Shown piece after piece: positions 1 to 6,885 of a DNA stretch of 10,025 nucleotides. The stretch is taken from assembly GCA_003561325.1 (NCBI GenBank), contig PWWY01000123.1, forward strand, positions 1-10,025, read 5' to 3'. This DNA is from Syntrophomonadaceae bacterium. GTDB lineage: Bacteria > Bacillota > Dethiobacteria > DTU022 > UBA8154. The position numbers and the translations under genes were made by a program. Positions within the stretch are counted from its first letter, which is position 1. Every line of letters starts with the position of its first letter. The notes beneath the pieces are model-generated. The model had not been told where the DNA came from. It made no database searches and saw nothing but the letters and a program-made list of their open reading frames with translations.

Positions 1-405
1 GTAGAAGTCGTCTGGGTTACCCATCACGTGGGGTTTGCCGGTCCAGGAGAATGTGAAGTGGATCCCGCACTGCGCCAGCAGCTGCAGCAGGGCGGGGTTA
101 AGATGCTCACAACGACCCACCTGCTGGCCGGTGTGGACCGGGCAGTCCGCATGAAATTCGGCGGGCTTTACCCGGCAGAAATTGTCGCGGCAGCCTTGCG
201 CATCTTCGGCCAGGGCCCCAAGGTTTGCGTGGAAATAGCCGCAATGGCCCTGGATGCCGGGCTGATCCCTTACGGCGAAGAGATCATCTCCGTGGCGGGC
301 AGCGGTCGAGGTGCCGATACGGCATGTGTCATCGTCCCCTCCCATTCCAATACTTTTTTTGAAACCTCGGTGAAAGAGATCATCTGTATGCCCCGGGAAC
401 GTTAA
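1..405 (+). CDS. Stand-alone pyruvate kinase C-terminal (alpha/beta) domain protein, 5' truncated
   Basis: The frame is open from base 1 and ends at TAA 403-405, giving the last 134 residues of a protein that begins outside the window. An in-frame GTG at 28 could be misread as a start, but the sequence before it is also family-like (VEVVWVTHH), so I treat the gene as truncated. The visible part resembles the C-terminal domain of pyruvate kinase found as a small separate protein in Clostridia. Key stretches are TTTHLLAGVDRA, KFGGLYPAEIV, VCVEIAAMALDAGLIPYGEE and GSGRGADTA. In true pyruvate kinase this domain binds allosteric effectors and holds no catalytic residues. The role of the stand-alone form is not known to me; nucleotide or sugar-phosphate sensing is inference. 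No terminator with a T-run follows; 406-538 holds only short weak inverted repeats. Confidence 0.85.
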   Translation, partial: VEVVWVTHHVGFAGPGECEVDPALRQQLQQGGVKMLTTTHLLAGVDRAVRMKFGGLYPAEIVAAALRIFGQGPKVCVEIAAMALDAGLIPYGEEIISVAGSGRGADTACVIVPSHSNTFFETSVKEIICMPRER

Positions 406-523
406 GCCCCCAGGAAAAGGAGCCCCTGGTTCACAGCGGATAAAGGATATTTCCTGTTTATGTAGAAACTATACCGTGAAGTCTTGCGTTGGGATCTAGA
501 CGTGCAATGTTTCAAAATGCAAG

Positions 524-529
524 AAGGAG
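524..529 (+). promoter_or_regulatory. Ribosome binding site fixing the hydrolase start
   Basis: AAGGAG lies 9 bases before the ATG at 539. A second in-frame ATG at 560 has no comparable purine-rich site in front of it, so 539 is the better start. Confidence 0.75.
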
Positions 530-538
530 CCAGAAATC

Positions 539-1321
539 ATGTTCGCGAGCTCAAACACCATGAAGTTAAAACGGAAGGGCATCCTGCTCCACTACTACGG
601 GCAAATTCAAGCAGGCCGGCTCCACATCCTCTTTGTGCACGGGGCCTCGGGAAACGGAACGTTGTGGCACCACCAGCTCCAGGGCCTTTTCGCGGATTAC
701 GCACCCCTGGCTGTTGACCTGCCCGGCCACGGGCGTTCAGAAGGCGAAGCGCAAAACCGCATTCCGGCCTACCGGGACGATTTGAAAGATTTTAAGGACA
801 GCGCCGGGCTCCCCAAGGTCGTCCTCTGTGGGCATTCCATGGGGGGAGCGGTTGTTCTAGACTACGCGCTGAACCACCCGGAAGATATCGAGGCCCTGGT
901 CCTGATTAGTAGCGGCGGAAAGCTGCGGGTCGCTCCGCAGCTCCTGGAAACATACCGGTCAGGCCAAAAAAGCCCCTCCCTGGTGCAACACCTCTACGGC
1001 TCGCAAGCATCCGAGGAGCTGGTGCGTGCCGGAGCAGACTTGCTGGAAGAGGTCCCCACCGAGGTATCGTACGCGGATTTTTCTGCTTGCGACGCTTTTA
1101 ACGTCAAAGACCGCCTCTATACCATTGATCTCCCCGTGCTGATCCTCTGCGGGGAGCAGGACGTGATGACCCCGCCGAAATACAGCCGTTTTTTAGCGGA
1201 AAATATTCCCGGGGCACGGCTGGAGCTTTTTCCCGAAAGCGGGCACATGCTGATGCAAGAACAGGGAGACCTGGTCAACCAGAGCCTGAAAAAGTTCCTG
1301 CAAGAAATCCAAGCCCGTTAA
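539..1321 (+). CDS. Alpha/beta hydrolase fold protein
   Basis: A 260-residue, single-domain, soluble protein with no signal peptide; this is the usual length of the family. The serine hydrolase triad is complete. The nucleophile is Ser100 in the elbow GHSMGG (98-103), the acid is Asp208 in CGEQDVMTPP (204-213), and the base is His236 in ESGHM (233-237). The oxyanion-hole segment is FVHGASGNG (32-40), and the strand-4 motif DLPGHGRSEG follows at 60-69. A helical cap lies at about 130-185. Proteins of this pattern include carboxylesterases, C-C hydrolases and haloperoxidase-like enzymes; the substrate cannot be read from the sequence. The next gene starts 50 bases downstream on the same strand with no terminator between them, so they probably share a transcript. 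Confidence 0.93.
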   Translation: MFASSNTMKLKRKGILLHYYGQIQAGRLHILFVHGASGNGTLWHHQLQGLFADYAPLAVDLPGHGRSEGEAQNRIPAYRDDLKDFKDSAGLPKVVLCGHSMGGAVVLDYALNHPEDIEALVLISSGGKLRVAPQLLETYRSGQKSPSLVQHLYGSQASEELVRAGADLLEEVPTEVSYADFSACDAFNVKDRLYTIDLPVLILCGEQDVMTPPKYSRFLAENIPGARLELFPESGHMLMQEQGDLVNQSLKKFLQEIQAR

Positions 1322-1371
1322 ACCAGTAGCAACGAAAATACTCTCCATGAAAAGGAACGAGGACCAAAATC

Positions 1372-2070
1372 ATGACAGCAGACACGGTAGCCATAGTTCC
1401 CGCGTACAATGAAGCACCCCGGATAGCCCGGGTCTTGCAGGTAATTCTTTCCAGCCCGCGGGTGACACATATCGTAGTAGTGGATGACGGCTCAACCGAT
1501 CAAACGGGGGAAGTGACGAAGGGGTTCCCCGTGTCCTTGCTGCAGTGGGAACAAAACAAGGGTAAGGGCGCTGCCCTGCAGGCGGGACTGGACCATGTTC
1601 GTGACGCCAGGCGCTATCTCTTCCTGGATGCTGACCTGGTCAACCTGCGCCACGAACACATGGAAGCCCTGCTGGCCCCCCTGGAGGATCCTGCTGTCGC
1701 CATGGCCATCGGCGTTTTTCGCGCCGGCAGCAAGGGCCACGTCAACCTGGCCCAGCGGTATTTTTCCATTTTGAACGGGCAAAGGGCATTAAGCCGGGAG
1801 TTCGTCGAAATGTTGCCAGACCTGAGCTGGTCTCGTTTCGGGGTTGAAATTCTTTTAACCCGGTTTGCCCGGCTGGCCCAGCAGAAAGTGGTTTACCCGG
1901 AACTAGAGGGAATTACTCATGTCACCAAAGAGGAAAAGCTGGGGATCGCGCGGGGGTTCAGTTACCGGCTGCAGATGTACCGGGAATGCCTGTACTCCTT
2001 GTTCTTCCATAAAAAAATGATCAGGGTCCATCCGGGGAAGATCCCCGAAGATTTTTTGCAGACGCTTTAA
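1372..2070 (+). CDS. Family 2 glycosyltransferase (GT-A fold), cytoplasmic
   Basis: A 232-residue protein made almost entirely of the GT-A nucleotide-sugar domain. Motifs run in the expected order: PAYNE (10-14), VDDGSTD (37-43), NKGKGAAL (62-69) and the metal- and nucleotide-binding DAD in FLDADLV (84-90). A C-terminal acceptor-side region follows with GQRALSRE (136-143). There is no obvious transmembrane helix, so it is not a classic dolichyl-phosphate mannosyltransferase with membrane anchors. The order of motifs recalls glucosyl-3-phosphoglycerate synthase-type enzymes, but I cannot assign donor or acceptor. GAGGA (1359-1363) sits 8 bases before the ATG. The last 50 bases overlap the 3' end of the convergent DUF523 gene. 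Confidence 0.9.
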   Translation: MTADTVAIVPAYNEAPRIARVLQVILSSPRVTHIVVVDDGSTDQTGEVTKGFPVSLLQWEQNKGKGAALQAGLDHVRDARRYLFLDADLVNLRHEHMEALLAPLEDPAVAMAIGVFRAGSKGHVNLAQRYFSILNGQRALSREFVEMLPDLSWSRFGVEILLTRFARLAQQKVVYPELEGITHVTKEEKLGIARGFSYRLQMYRECLYSLFFHKKMIRVHPGKIPEDFLQTL

Positions 2071-2551
2071 AGCCGAAAAAAGTCTCTTCATCATAGATGT
2101 TGATGCCGTAAGCCCGGAGCAGGGCGGCGGTGACGCCGGAACCCGGTCGTTTAATCCCGTTAAAGGAACCGTCATAGATGCTGTAGCAGCCGCAAGATGG
2201 ACTGCCGTTTTTTAAGAACGCCCCTTTTACTTCATAGAGCAGGGCCAGGTAAAGCGTTTCCCGGGCACCCTTTAAGAAAGACCGCGTCACATTTTCGCCT
2301 TGCGAGTTAATCACGACGGCCTTGCCTGCCAGGACATCTTCTCCCCGGCCTCCCTGGATTTCTGCAGGGTGACGCGGTGTGGGCAGGCCTCCCAGCTGTT
2401 CCGGGCAAACGGGGATCAGTTTTTCCAGGGGAATGACAGGCGCGTCATGAGGGAAGCGGCTTTCACCATCGAAGCGTGTTTTTAAGCCCAGCAAGCAAGC
2501 GCTAACCAGGTACATGTCTGCAACCCCCGCAGGATGATTTACTAATTTCAT
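2021..2551 (-). CDS. DUF523 protein, putative [4Fe-4S] desulfidase of the TudS type
   Basis: With the ATG at 2551 the protein has 176 residues. The DUF523 signature is clear: VSACLLG (16-22), PVCPEQLGGLPTPR (47-60) and GSPSCG (116-121). DUF523 includes thiouracil desulfidase TudS, which carries a [4Fe-4S] cluster on three cysteines and uses a Glu and a Ser in catalysis. By motif position the counterparts here would be Cys19, Cys49 and Cys120, with Glu51 (in CPE) and Ser117 (in SPSCG). The substrate is unknown; sulfur removal from a thiolated base is inference from the family. Start choice is uncertain: TTG 2578 lacks an SD, ATG 2551 has AAGGGG just upstream, and ATG 2515 (giving MYLVSACLLG) is where many family members begin. 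It converges on the glycosyltransferase and diverges from DUF3786. Confidence 0.88.
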   Translation of the reverse strand: MKLVNHPAGVADMYLVSACLLGLKTRFDGESRFPHDAPVIPLEKLIPVCPEQLGGLPTPRHPAEIQGGRGEDVLAGKAVVINSQGENVTRSFLKGARETLYLALLYEVKGAFLKNGSPSCGCYSIYDGSFNGIKRPGSGVTAALLRAYGINIYDEETFFGFKASAKNLRGSSPDGP

Positions 2552-2610
2552 TTTACCCCTTTCCAGCTGAGAACGCAATGCAGCGATTATTTATTTGTAA
2601 GGAGGAACGC
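2552..2610. promoter_or_regulatory. Short divergent intergenic region between DUF523 and DUF3786 genes
   Basis: Only about 60 bases separate the two outward-facing starts. The middle is AT-rich (GATTATTTATTTGTAA at 2585-2600), which could supply -10 elements in either direction, but no good -35 hexamer at 16-18 bases is visible on either strand. Promoters presumably lie here and extend into the coding ends. This placement is inferred from gene orientation, not from a convincing motif. Confidence 0.3.
2598..2605 (+). promoter_or_regulatory. Strong ribosome binding site fixing the DUF3786 start
   Basis: TAAGGAGG lies 5 bases before ATG 2611 and 8 bases before ATG 2614. The longer frame opening at ATG 2578 places this site inside the coding sequence and has no SD of its own, so translation most likely starts at 2611 or 2614. 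Confidence 0.8.
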
Positions 2611-3255
2611 ATGATGGACAAGAAAGAAGGACCAGGAAAAAGGGAAAAATTTAACCTGGGTGTAACCCTGGAAAAAGGGATACGGGATCTTTCCGGGCTG
2701 GAACCCCGGGATGTCTGCCTGAACAGCAGCGTTCTTTTTAACCGGGAAAAAGAAAGTTACGTCGTCCCCTACTTGAACCGCAAATACCTGGTAAACCACA
2801 AAACGGGGACTGCAATAAACCTGGAAGACGATCAAAAAGCCCCGCTTCACCTGCAGATCATGATCTTGCATTACCTGGTAACGGCTGACGGCAGCCCCTT
2901 AACCGGGGAGTGGATCACCTTCAAAGAGCTACCGGGAGGCCAGATCTACGTGGAACCCTACCAGGGCCGGGCGATCAAGCCTTTGCTCAAACATTTTGGA
3001 AACAATCCTGAACAATTCCGGGAGATGGCCCTGGGGTTAAGCGGCCAGGTGGAATCTTTCGGCGATGTCAGCGTTGTCCTGCGCCCTTTTCCCAAGGTTC
3101 TTGTGGGCTTTGTCTTCTGGAAAGGGGATGAAGAATTTCCGCCTTCGGCCAATATTATTTACGATGCCGCGGCGCCCCATTACCTGCCGACCGAAGATTA
3201 TGCCCTGCTGCCGGGATTGATAATCTGGGAGCTGGCTGCCCAAAAACCCCGGTAG
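2611..3255 (+). CDS. DUF3786 domain protein, function unknown
   Basis: From ATG 2611 the protein has 214 residues. It matches the DUF3786 pattern as I know it: HYL at 87-89, LTGEWITFKELPGG (97-110), the FPKVLVGFVFWKGDEEFP segment (160-177), then NIIYD (181-185) and HYLPTED (190-196). It appears soluble. There is one cysteine (Cys36), so this copy cannot bind an iron-sulfur cluster alone; some relatives are joined to cysteine-rich domains. The family is common in strict anaerobes and has no function I can name. The gene leads the ABC exporter operon. Its TAG stop (3253-3255) is 12 bases before the first exporter ATG, in the same frame, which suggests coupled translation. Whether it has a role in transport is not shown. 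Confidence 0.85.
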   Translation: MMDKKEGPGKREKFNLGVTLEKGIRDLSGLEPRDVCLNSSVLFNREKESYVVPYLNRKYLVNHKTGTAINLEDDQKAPLHLQIMILHYLVTADGSPLTGEWITFKELPGGQIYVEPYQGRAIKPLLKHFGNNPEQFREMALGLSGQVESFGDVSVVLRPFPKVLVGFVFWKGDEEFPPSANIIYDAAAPHYLPTEDYALLPGLIIWELAAQKPR

Positions 3256-3267
3256 CCGCCCGGTTCC

Positions 3268-5049
3268 ATGAAAGAATTTTACACCCTCAAGGACTTTTTC
3301 TTAGAGCATAAACAGCGTTATTACTGGGGGATTGCCTGGCTGCTGGTAACGGATTCTTTGCAGTTGGTCACGCCTCGCCTGCTGGGGCTGTTTACCGATT
3401 CCCTGTTGGCCCCCCAGCCCGACATCGTTTTACTGCGTACCTATATAGCGGTGATCCTGGCCGTGGCTTTGGGCATCGCTTCTGGTCGCTACCTCTGGAG
3501 GATTTACGTCATTGGCGCCTCCCGCCTGCTGGAAAAATACCTGCGCGACAAACTCTTTCTCCACCTGCAGCACCTCTCTCCCCGGTTCTTCCTGCAGCAC
3601 CGCACAGGAGAGTTAATGGCTCACCTGACCAACGATATCACCGCGGTGCGTACATCCCTGGGCCTGAGCATCGTTTTGATCATCGATGCCATTTACCTGA
3701 CCGTGGTGGCTTTCCTTTTCATGCTTTTCACCGTGGATATCCGGCTAACCCTGCTGGCCCTCATCCCCATGCCTTTTCTGGCCCTGGCCTCCCAGCGGCT
3801 GGGGCTTAGAGTATATACCCACTTCTTAAGTGTGCAAGAAAAATTTGGACAGCTGACCACGGTGGCCCAGGAAAACATTTCCGCCATGCGCGTGGTCCAC
3901 TCCTATGCCCTGGAGAAGGTAGAAAAAAAGCGCTTCCAGGATTCATCCAGGGATTACATGGAGCGAAACTTTTCCCTCTACAGGTACTGGGGGCTGTATG
4001 ATCCACTCATTTATATCTGCGGCATCTTGAGTTTTGTGATCGTGATCATTTACGGGGGCCGGCTGGTCATCCAGGGCGATATTTCCACGGGCGATTTCGT
4101 CGCTTTTAACGGTTACCTGGGCCTGCTCACCTGGCCCATGCTGGCCCTGGGATGGGTGGTGAACATTACCCAGCGCGGCCGGGCTTCCATGCAGCGCATC
4201 AACCGCCTCTTGCAAACCCGTTCTGAAATCCAGGATTTCCGGGAACGGGATGAGGCTCCACAAACGCCCCGCTTTACCGGTAGTCCCGTGGACGGAGAGA
4301 TCTGCTTCCAGCAGGTCACTTTTCGTTACCGGGAAGAGCAAAAACCTGTCCTGGACCGGGTGACTTTATCCCTTCCTCACCGCTCCATGACCGCCATTGC
4401 CGGGCGAACAGGCAGTGGAAAAACTACGCTGTTGGCCTTGCTGCTGCGTTTTTTCGACCCGGAAGAAGGGGATATATATATCGGCGCGAACAACCTGCAA
4501 AACATTCCCCCCAGCCACTGGAGACGGCAGGTTGGATACGTCCCCCAGGATAACTTCATTTTCTCCACCACCATCGCAGAGAATATTGCTTTTGCCAAGC
4601 CCAACGCCACCCTGGAGGAGATTCGCCGGGCCGCCTCCCTGGCCGCGCTGGAAGAAGAAATCGCGCAATTTCCGCTGGGTTATGACACGACCGTGGGAGA
4701 ACGGGGCGTTACCCTTTCGGGCGGGCAGCAGCAGCGACTATCCCTGGCCCGGGCTCTCCTGGCCGAGCCCGCGTACCTCATCCTGGACGACGCCCTTTCG
4801 TCGGTAGACATTTCCACGGAAAAAAGAATCCTGGACGGCCTGTTACAGGCAACGCGACGATCCACCTTGATCGTGGTTTCTCACCGCTTAAGTGTATTCG
4901 AAGCGGCCCACAAGATTGTTGTTTTGGAGGAAGGAAAGGTGCAGGAGGAAGGAACGCACCGGGCATTATTCCGTAAAAAAGGCCTCTATTACCGCCTGTG
5001 CGAAGATCAGTACTGGGACGAAATGATGCGTAAAAAGGAGGATTTTTAA
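3268..5049 (+). CDS. ABC exporter half-transporter, subunit with degenerate ATPase site (YheI/TM287-like)
   Basis: A 593-residue permease-ATPase fusion, the normal size for a type IV ABC half-exporter. Six membrane spans lie near residues 18-44, 58-83, 131-154, 158-180, 243-267 and 277-300. The ATPase domain has Walker A GRTGSGKT (379-386), Q-loop Gln427, signature LSGGQ (483-487), Walker B YLILDD (503-508) and H-loop His539. Position 508, the catalytic Glu in active domains, is Asp. That is typical of the degenerate subunit of heterodimers such as TM287/288, BmrCD and LmrCD. The partner is the next gene, whose ATG shares one base with this stop. Likely role: export of hydrophobic or drug-like compounds across the cytoplasmic membrane; the substrate is unknown. 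No Shine-Dalgarno precedes ATG 3268. Confidence 0.95.
   Translation: MKEFYTLKDFFLEHKQRYYWGIAWLLVTDSLQLVTPRLLGLFTDSLLAPQPDIVLLRTYIAVILAVALGIASGRYLWRIYVIGASRLLEKYLRDKLFLHLQHLSPRFFLQHRTGELMAHLTNDITAVRTSLGLSIVLIIDAIYLTVVAFLFMLFTVDIRLTLLALIPMPFLALASQRLGLRVYTHFLSVQEKFGQLTTVAQENISAMRVVHSYALEKVEKKRFQDSSRDYMERNFSLYRYWGLYDPLIYICGILSFVIVIIYGGRLVIQGDISTGDFVAFNGYLGLLTWPMLALGWVVNITQRGRASMQRINRLLQTRSEIQDFRERDEAPQTPRFTGSPVDGEICFQQVTFRYREEQKPVLDRVTLSLPHRSMTAIAGRTGSGKTTLLALLLRFFDPEEGDIYIGANNLQNIPPSHWRRQVGYVPQDNFIFSTTIAENIAFAKPNATLEEIRRAASLAALEEEIAQFPLGYDTTVGERGVTLSGGQQQRLSLARALLAEPAYLILDDALSSVDISTEKRILDGLLQATRRSTLIVVSHRLSVFEAAHKIVVLEEGKVQEEGTHRALFRKKGLYYRLCEDQYWDEMMRKKEDF
5035..5041 (+). promoter_or_regulatory. 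Consensus ribosome binding site of the second exporter gene
   Basis: AAGGAGG lies inside the end of the upstream gene, 7 bases before ATG 5049. Stop and start overlap as TAATG, so both coupled re-initiation and independent initiation are possible. This helps keep the two subunits in balance. Confidence 0.85.
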
Positions 5050-6821
5050 TGCATCACCTCGGGCACTTTCATGAAGAACAGGAAGTCCGCTATGACCCCA
5101 GGCTCTTCATGCGCATGCTGGGCTATACCCGGCCTTACGTGCCTTCACTGCTGGGTGCACTGGCGATTGTTTTGCTGGTCACCGCCGTGCAGCTGGCTCA
5201 GCCGTACGTCTTAAAAATCGCCATCGACGATTACATCCTGGGACCCGGCTCCGCACAGGGGCTCCAAACCCTGGGCCTCTTCTTTTTGTTGTTCTACTGC
5301 ATGGCCATGGTTTTGCATTACCTGCAGTTTAACCTGCTCATGGGCACGGGGCAGCGCATCATCAACGATATCCGGAATGACGTTTTTGCCCACATGCAGA
5401 CCCTTTCTATCCCTTTCTTTGACCGCAACCCGGTAGGGCGGCTGGTCACCCGGGTAACCAACGACGCAGAAACACTGAACGAGATGTATACCAGCTTTTT
5501 GATCAATCTCTTCAAAGACCTTTTCATGTTAGTCGGCATCGTAATGATCATGCTGCGCATGCATGTTACCCTAGCCCTGCTGACCTTTACCATCATTCCG
5601 CTGGTTCTCCTGGCGGTAGCCATCTACCGCAAAAAAGCCCGCCAGGCTTACCGTGAATTAAGGCGCCAGCTGGCCCGCATCAACGCGGTTGCAGCGGAAA
5701 ATATCGCGGGCATCCGGGTTATCCAGGCTTTTTTGCAGGAAAAACGCCGGGGCGAAGTTTTTATGGGGATCAACCAGGACCACTACAGGGCCAGCTTGAG
5801 GGAATTGCAGGTTTTTGCCGTCTTCCGGCCAGCGATGGACCTGTTTCGTTCCCTGGCCCTGGCTATGCTCCTCTGGTTCGGGATGGGGCCGGTGATCCAG
5901 GGGGCCATTCCGTTCGGGGTGCTCTTCGCCTTCATTACCTACGTGGATCATTTTTTTCGGCCGTTGAATGATCTCAGCGACAAATATAATATCCTGCAGG
6001 CGGCCATGGCTTCCGCAGAACGGATCTTTGAGCTCCTGGACGAGAAAGCGGAGATCGCCAGCCCCTCGGAACCTGTACGCCTTGCCCGGGTCCAGGGCAG
6101 GGTTTCTTTCGACCACGTCTGGTTTGCCTATCGAGATGAAGAGTGGGTCTTACGAGAGGTAAACTTTTCCGTGCAGCCGGGTGAGACGGTCGCGGTAATC
6201 GGTCCCACCGGGGCGGGGAAAAGTTCGTTGATTAACTTGATCAATCGTTTTTACGATGTGCAAAGGGGCGCCGTTTCGATAGATGGGCACAATGTGAAAA
6301 GTTTTGATTTGGAGGACCTGCGCCACCGGGTGGGCGTGGTTCAGCAGGATGTTTTTCTTTTCAGCGGGACCATCCGGGAAAATATCACCCTTAACCGCCT
6401 CACCCTCTCCAACCAGGAACTGGAAACGATCGCCCGCCAGGCCAATGCCTTCGATTTTATCTCCAGGCTTCCCCGGCAGTGGGAAACGCCGGTTGGAGAA
6501 CGGGGGGCTTCCCTCTCCACGGGGCAGCGCCAACTGTTGGCTTTTGCCCGCATCCTGGCGTTCCAGCCCTCCATCTTTATCCTGGACGAAGCAACGGCCC
6601 ATATCGACACCTACACGGAAAAATTGCTCCAGGAATCCCTGCAGCAGACCATCCGGGGACGCACTTCGTTTATCATCGCCCACCGCCTCTCTACCTTGCG
6701 GCAAGCCCACCGCATTTTCTTCATCAAGGACGGCCGGCTCACGGAAATCGAGAGCTTTCACCAGCTGGCCGAAGATCTGCAGGATTATTTCGGTCCCGGC
6801 CTGCAAGCCAAAAAAAATTAA
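5049..6821 (+). CDS. ABC exporter half-transporter, subunit with catalytic glutamate (YheH/TM288-like)
   Basis: A 590-residue permease-ATPase fusion. A histidine-rich N-terminus (His2, 3, 6 and 8) precedes six spans near 30-60, 72-98, 149-171, 173-195, 263-285 and 290-311. The ATPase domain has Walker A GPTGAGKS (385-392), Q-loop Gln433, Walker B IFILDE (509-514) with catalytic Glu514, and H-loop His545. The signature reads LSTGQ (489-493) instead of LSGGQ. This subunit thus gives an intact Walker A/B and a modified signature, complementing its partner: one composite site has LSGGQ plus Glu, the other LSTGQ plus Asp. This matches heterodimeric multidrug-type exporters. The gene ends just before a strong hairpin terminator. 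The substrate cannot be told from sequence. Confidence 0.95.
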   Translation: MHHLGHFHEEQEVRYDPRLFMRMLGYTRPYVPSLLGALAIVLLVTAVQLAQPYVLKIAIDDYILGPGSAQGLQTLGLFFLLFYCMAMVLHYLQFNLLMGTGQRIINDIRNDVFAHMQTLSIPFFDRNPVGRLVTRVTNDAETLNEMYTSFLINLFKDLFMLVGIVMIMLRMHVTLALLTFTIIPLVLLAVAIYRKKARQAYRELRRQLARINAVAAENIAGIRVIQAFLQEKRRGEVFMGINQDHYRASLRELQVFAVFRPAMDLFRSLALAMLLWFGMGPVIQGAIPFGVLFAFITYVDHFFRPLNDLSDKYNILQAAMASAERIFELLDEKAEIASPSEPVRLARVQGRVSFDHVWFAYRDEEWVLREVNFSVQPGETVAVIGPTGAGKSSLINLINRFYDVQRGAVSIDGHNVKSFDLEDLRHRVGVVQQDVFLFSGTIRENITLNRLTLSNQELETIARQANAFDFISRLPRQWETPVGERGASLSTGQRQLLAFARILAFQPSIFILDEATAHIDTYTEKLLQESLQQTIRGRTSFIIAHRLSTLRQAHRIFFIKDGRLTEIESFHQLAEDLQDYFGPGLQAKKN

Positions 6822-6822
6822 T

Positions 6823-6862
6823 GCCGTTTTACAGGATCATTAGCCTGCAAAAACGGCTTTTT
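6823..6862. terminator. Bidirectional rho-independent terminator between convergent operons
   Basis: GCCGTTTT (6823-6830) pairs with AAAACGGC (6850-6857). An inner CAGG/CCTG stem (6832-6835 with 6844-6847) stacks across a small internal loop. TTTTT (6858-6862) follows on the + strand. On the - strand the same hairpin is followed by a run of eight T (complement of A 6811-6818, two to four bases beyond the stem), so it can serve both operons. A second small palindrome, CCGGGAACCCGG (6869-6880), lies just after the minus-strand stop and has no T-run. Confidence 0.85.
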
Positions 6863-6885
6863 CTGCGGCCGGGAACCCGGTACGT

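Noticed and set aside
410..455. Possible terminator after the pyruvate kinase-like gene (CCAGG/CCTGG and AGGA/TCCT stems)
   Set aside because: The stems are only 4-5 bp and neither is followed by a T-run.
2578..3255. Longer DUF3786 start at ATG 2578
   Set aside because: The strong TAAGGAGG at 2598-2605 would fall inside the coding region, and the extra residues have no SD in front of them.
4470..4482. Short TA run (GATATATATATC) inside the first exporter gene
   Set aside because: It encodes the normal DIYI segment of the ATPase domain; no sign of a regulatory or slippage role.
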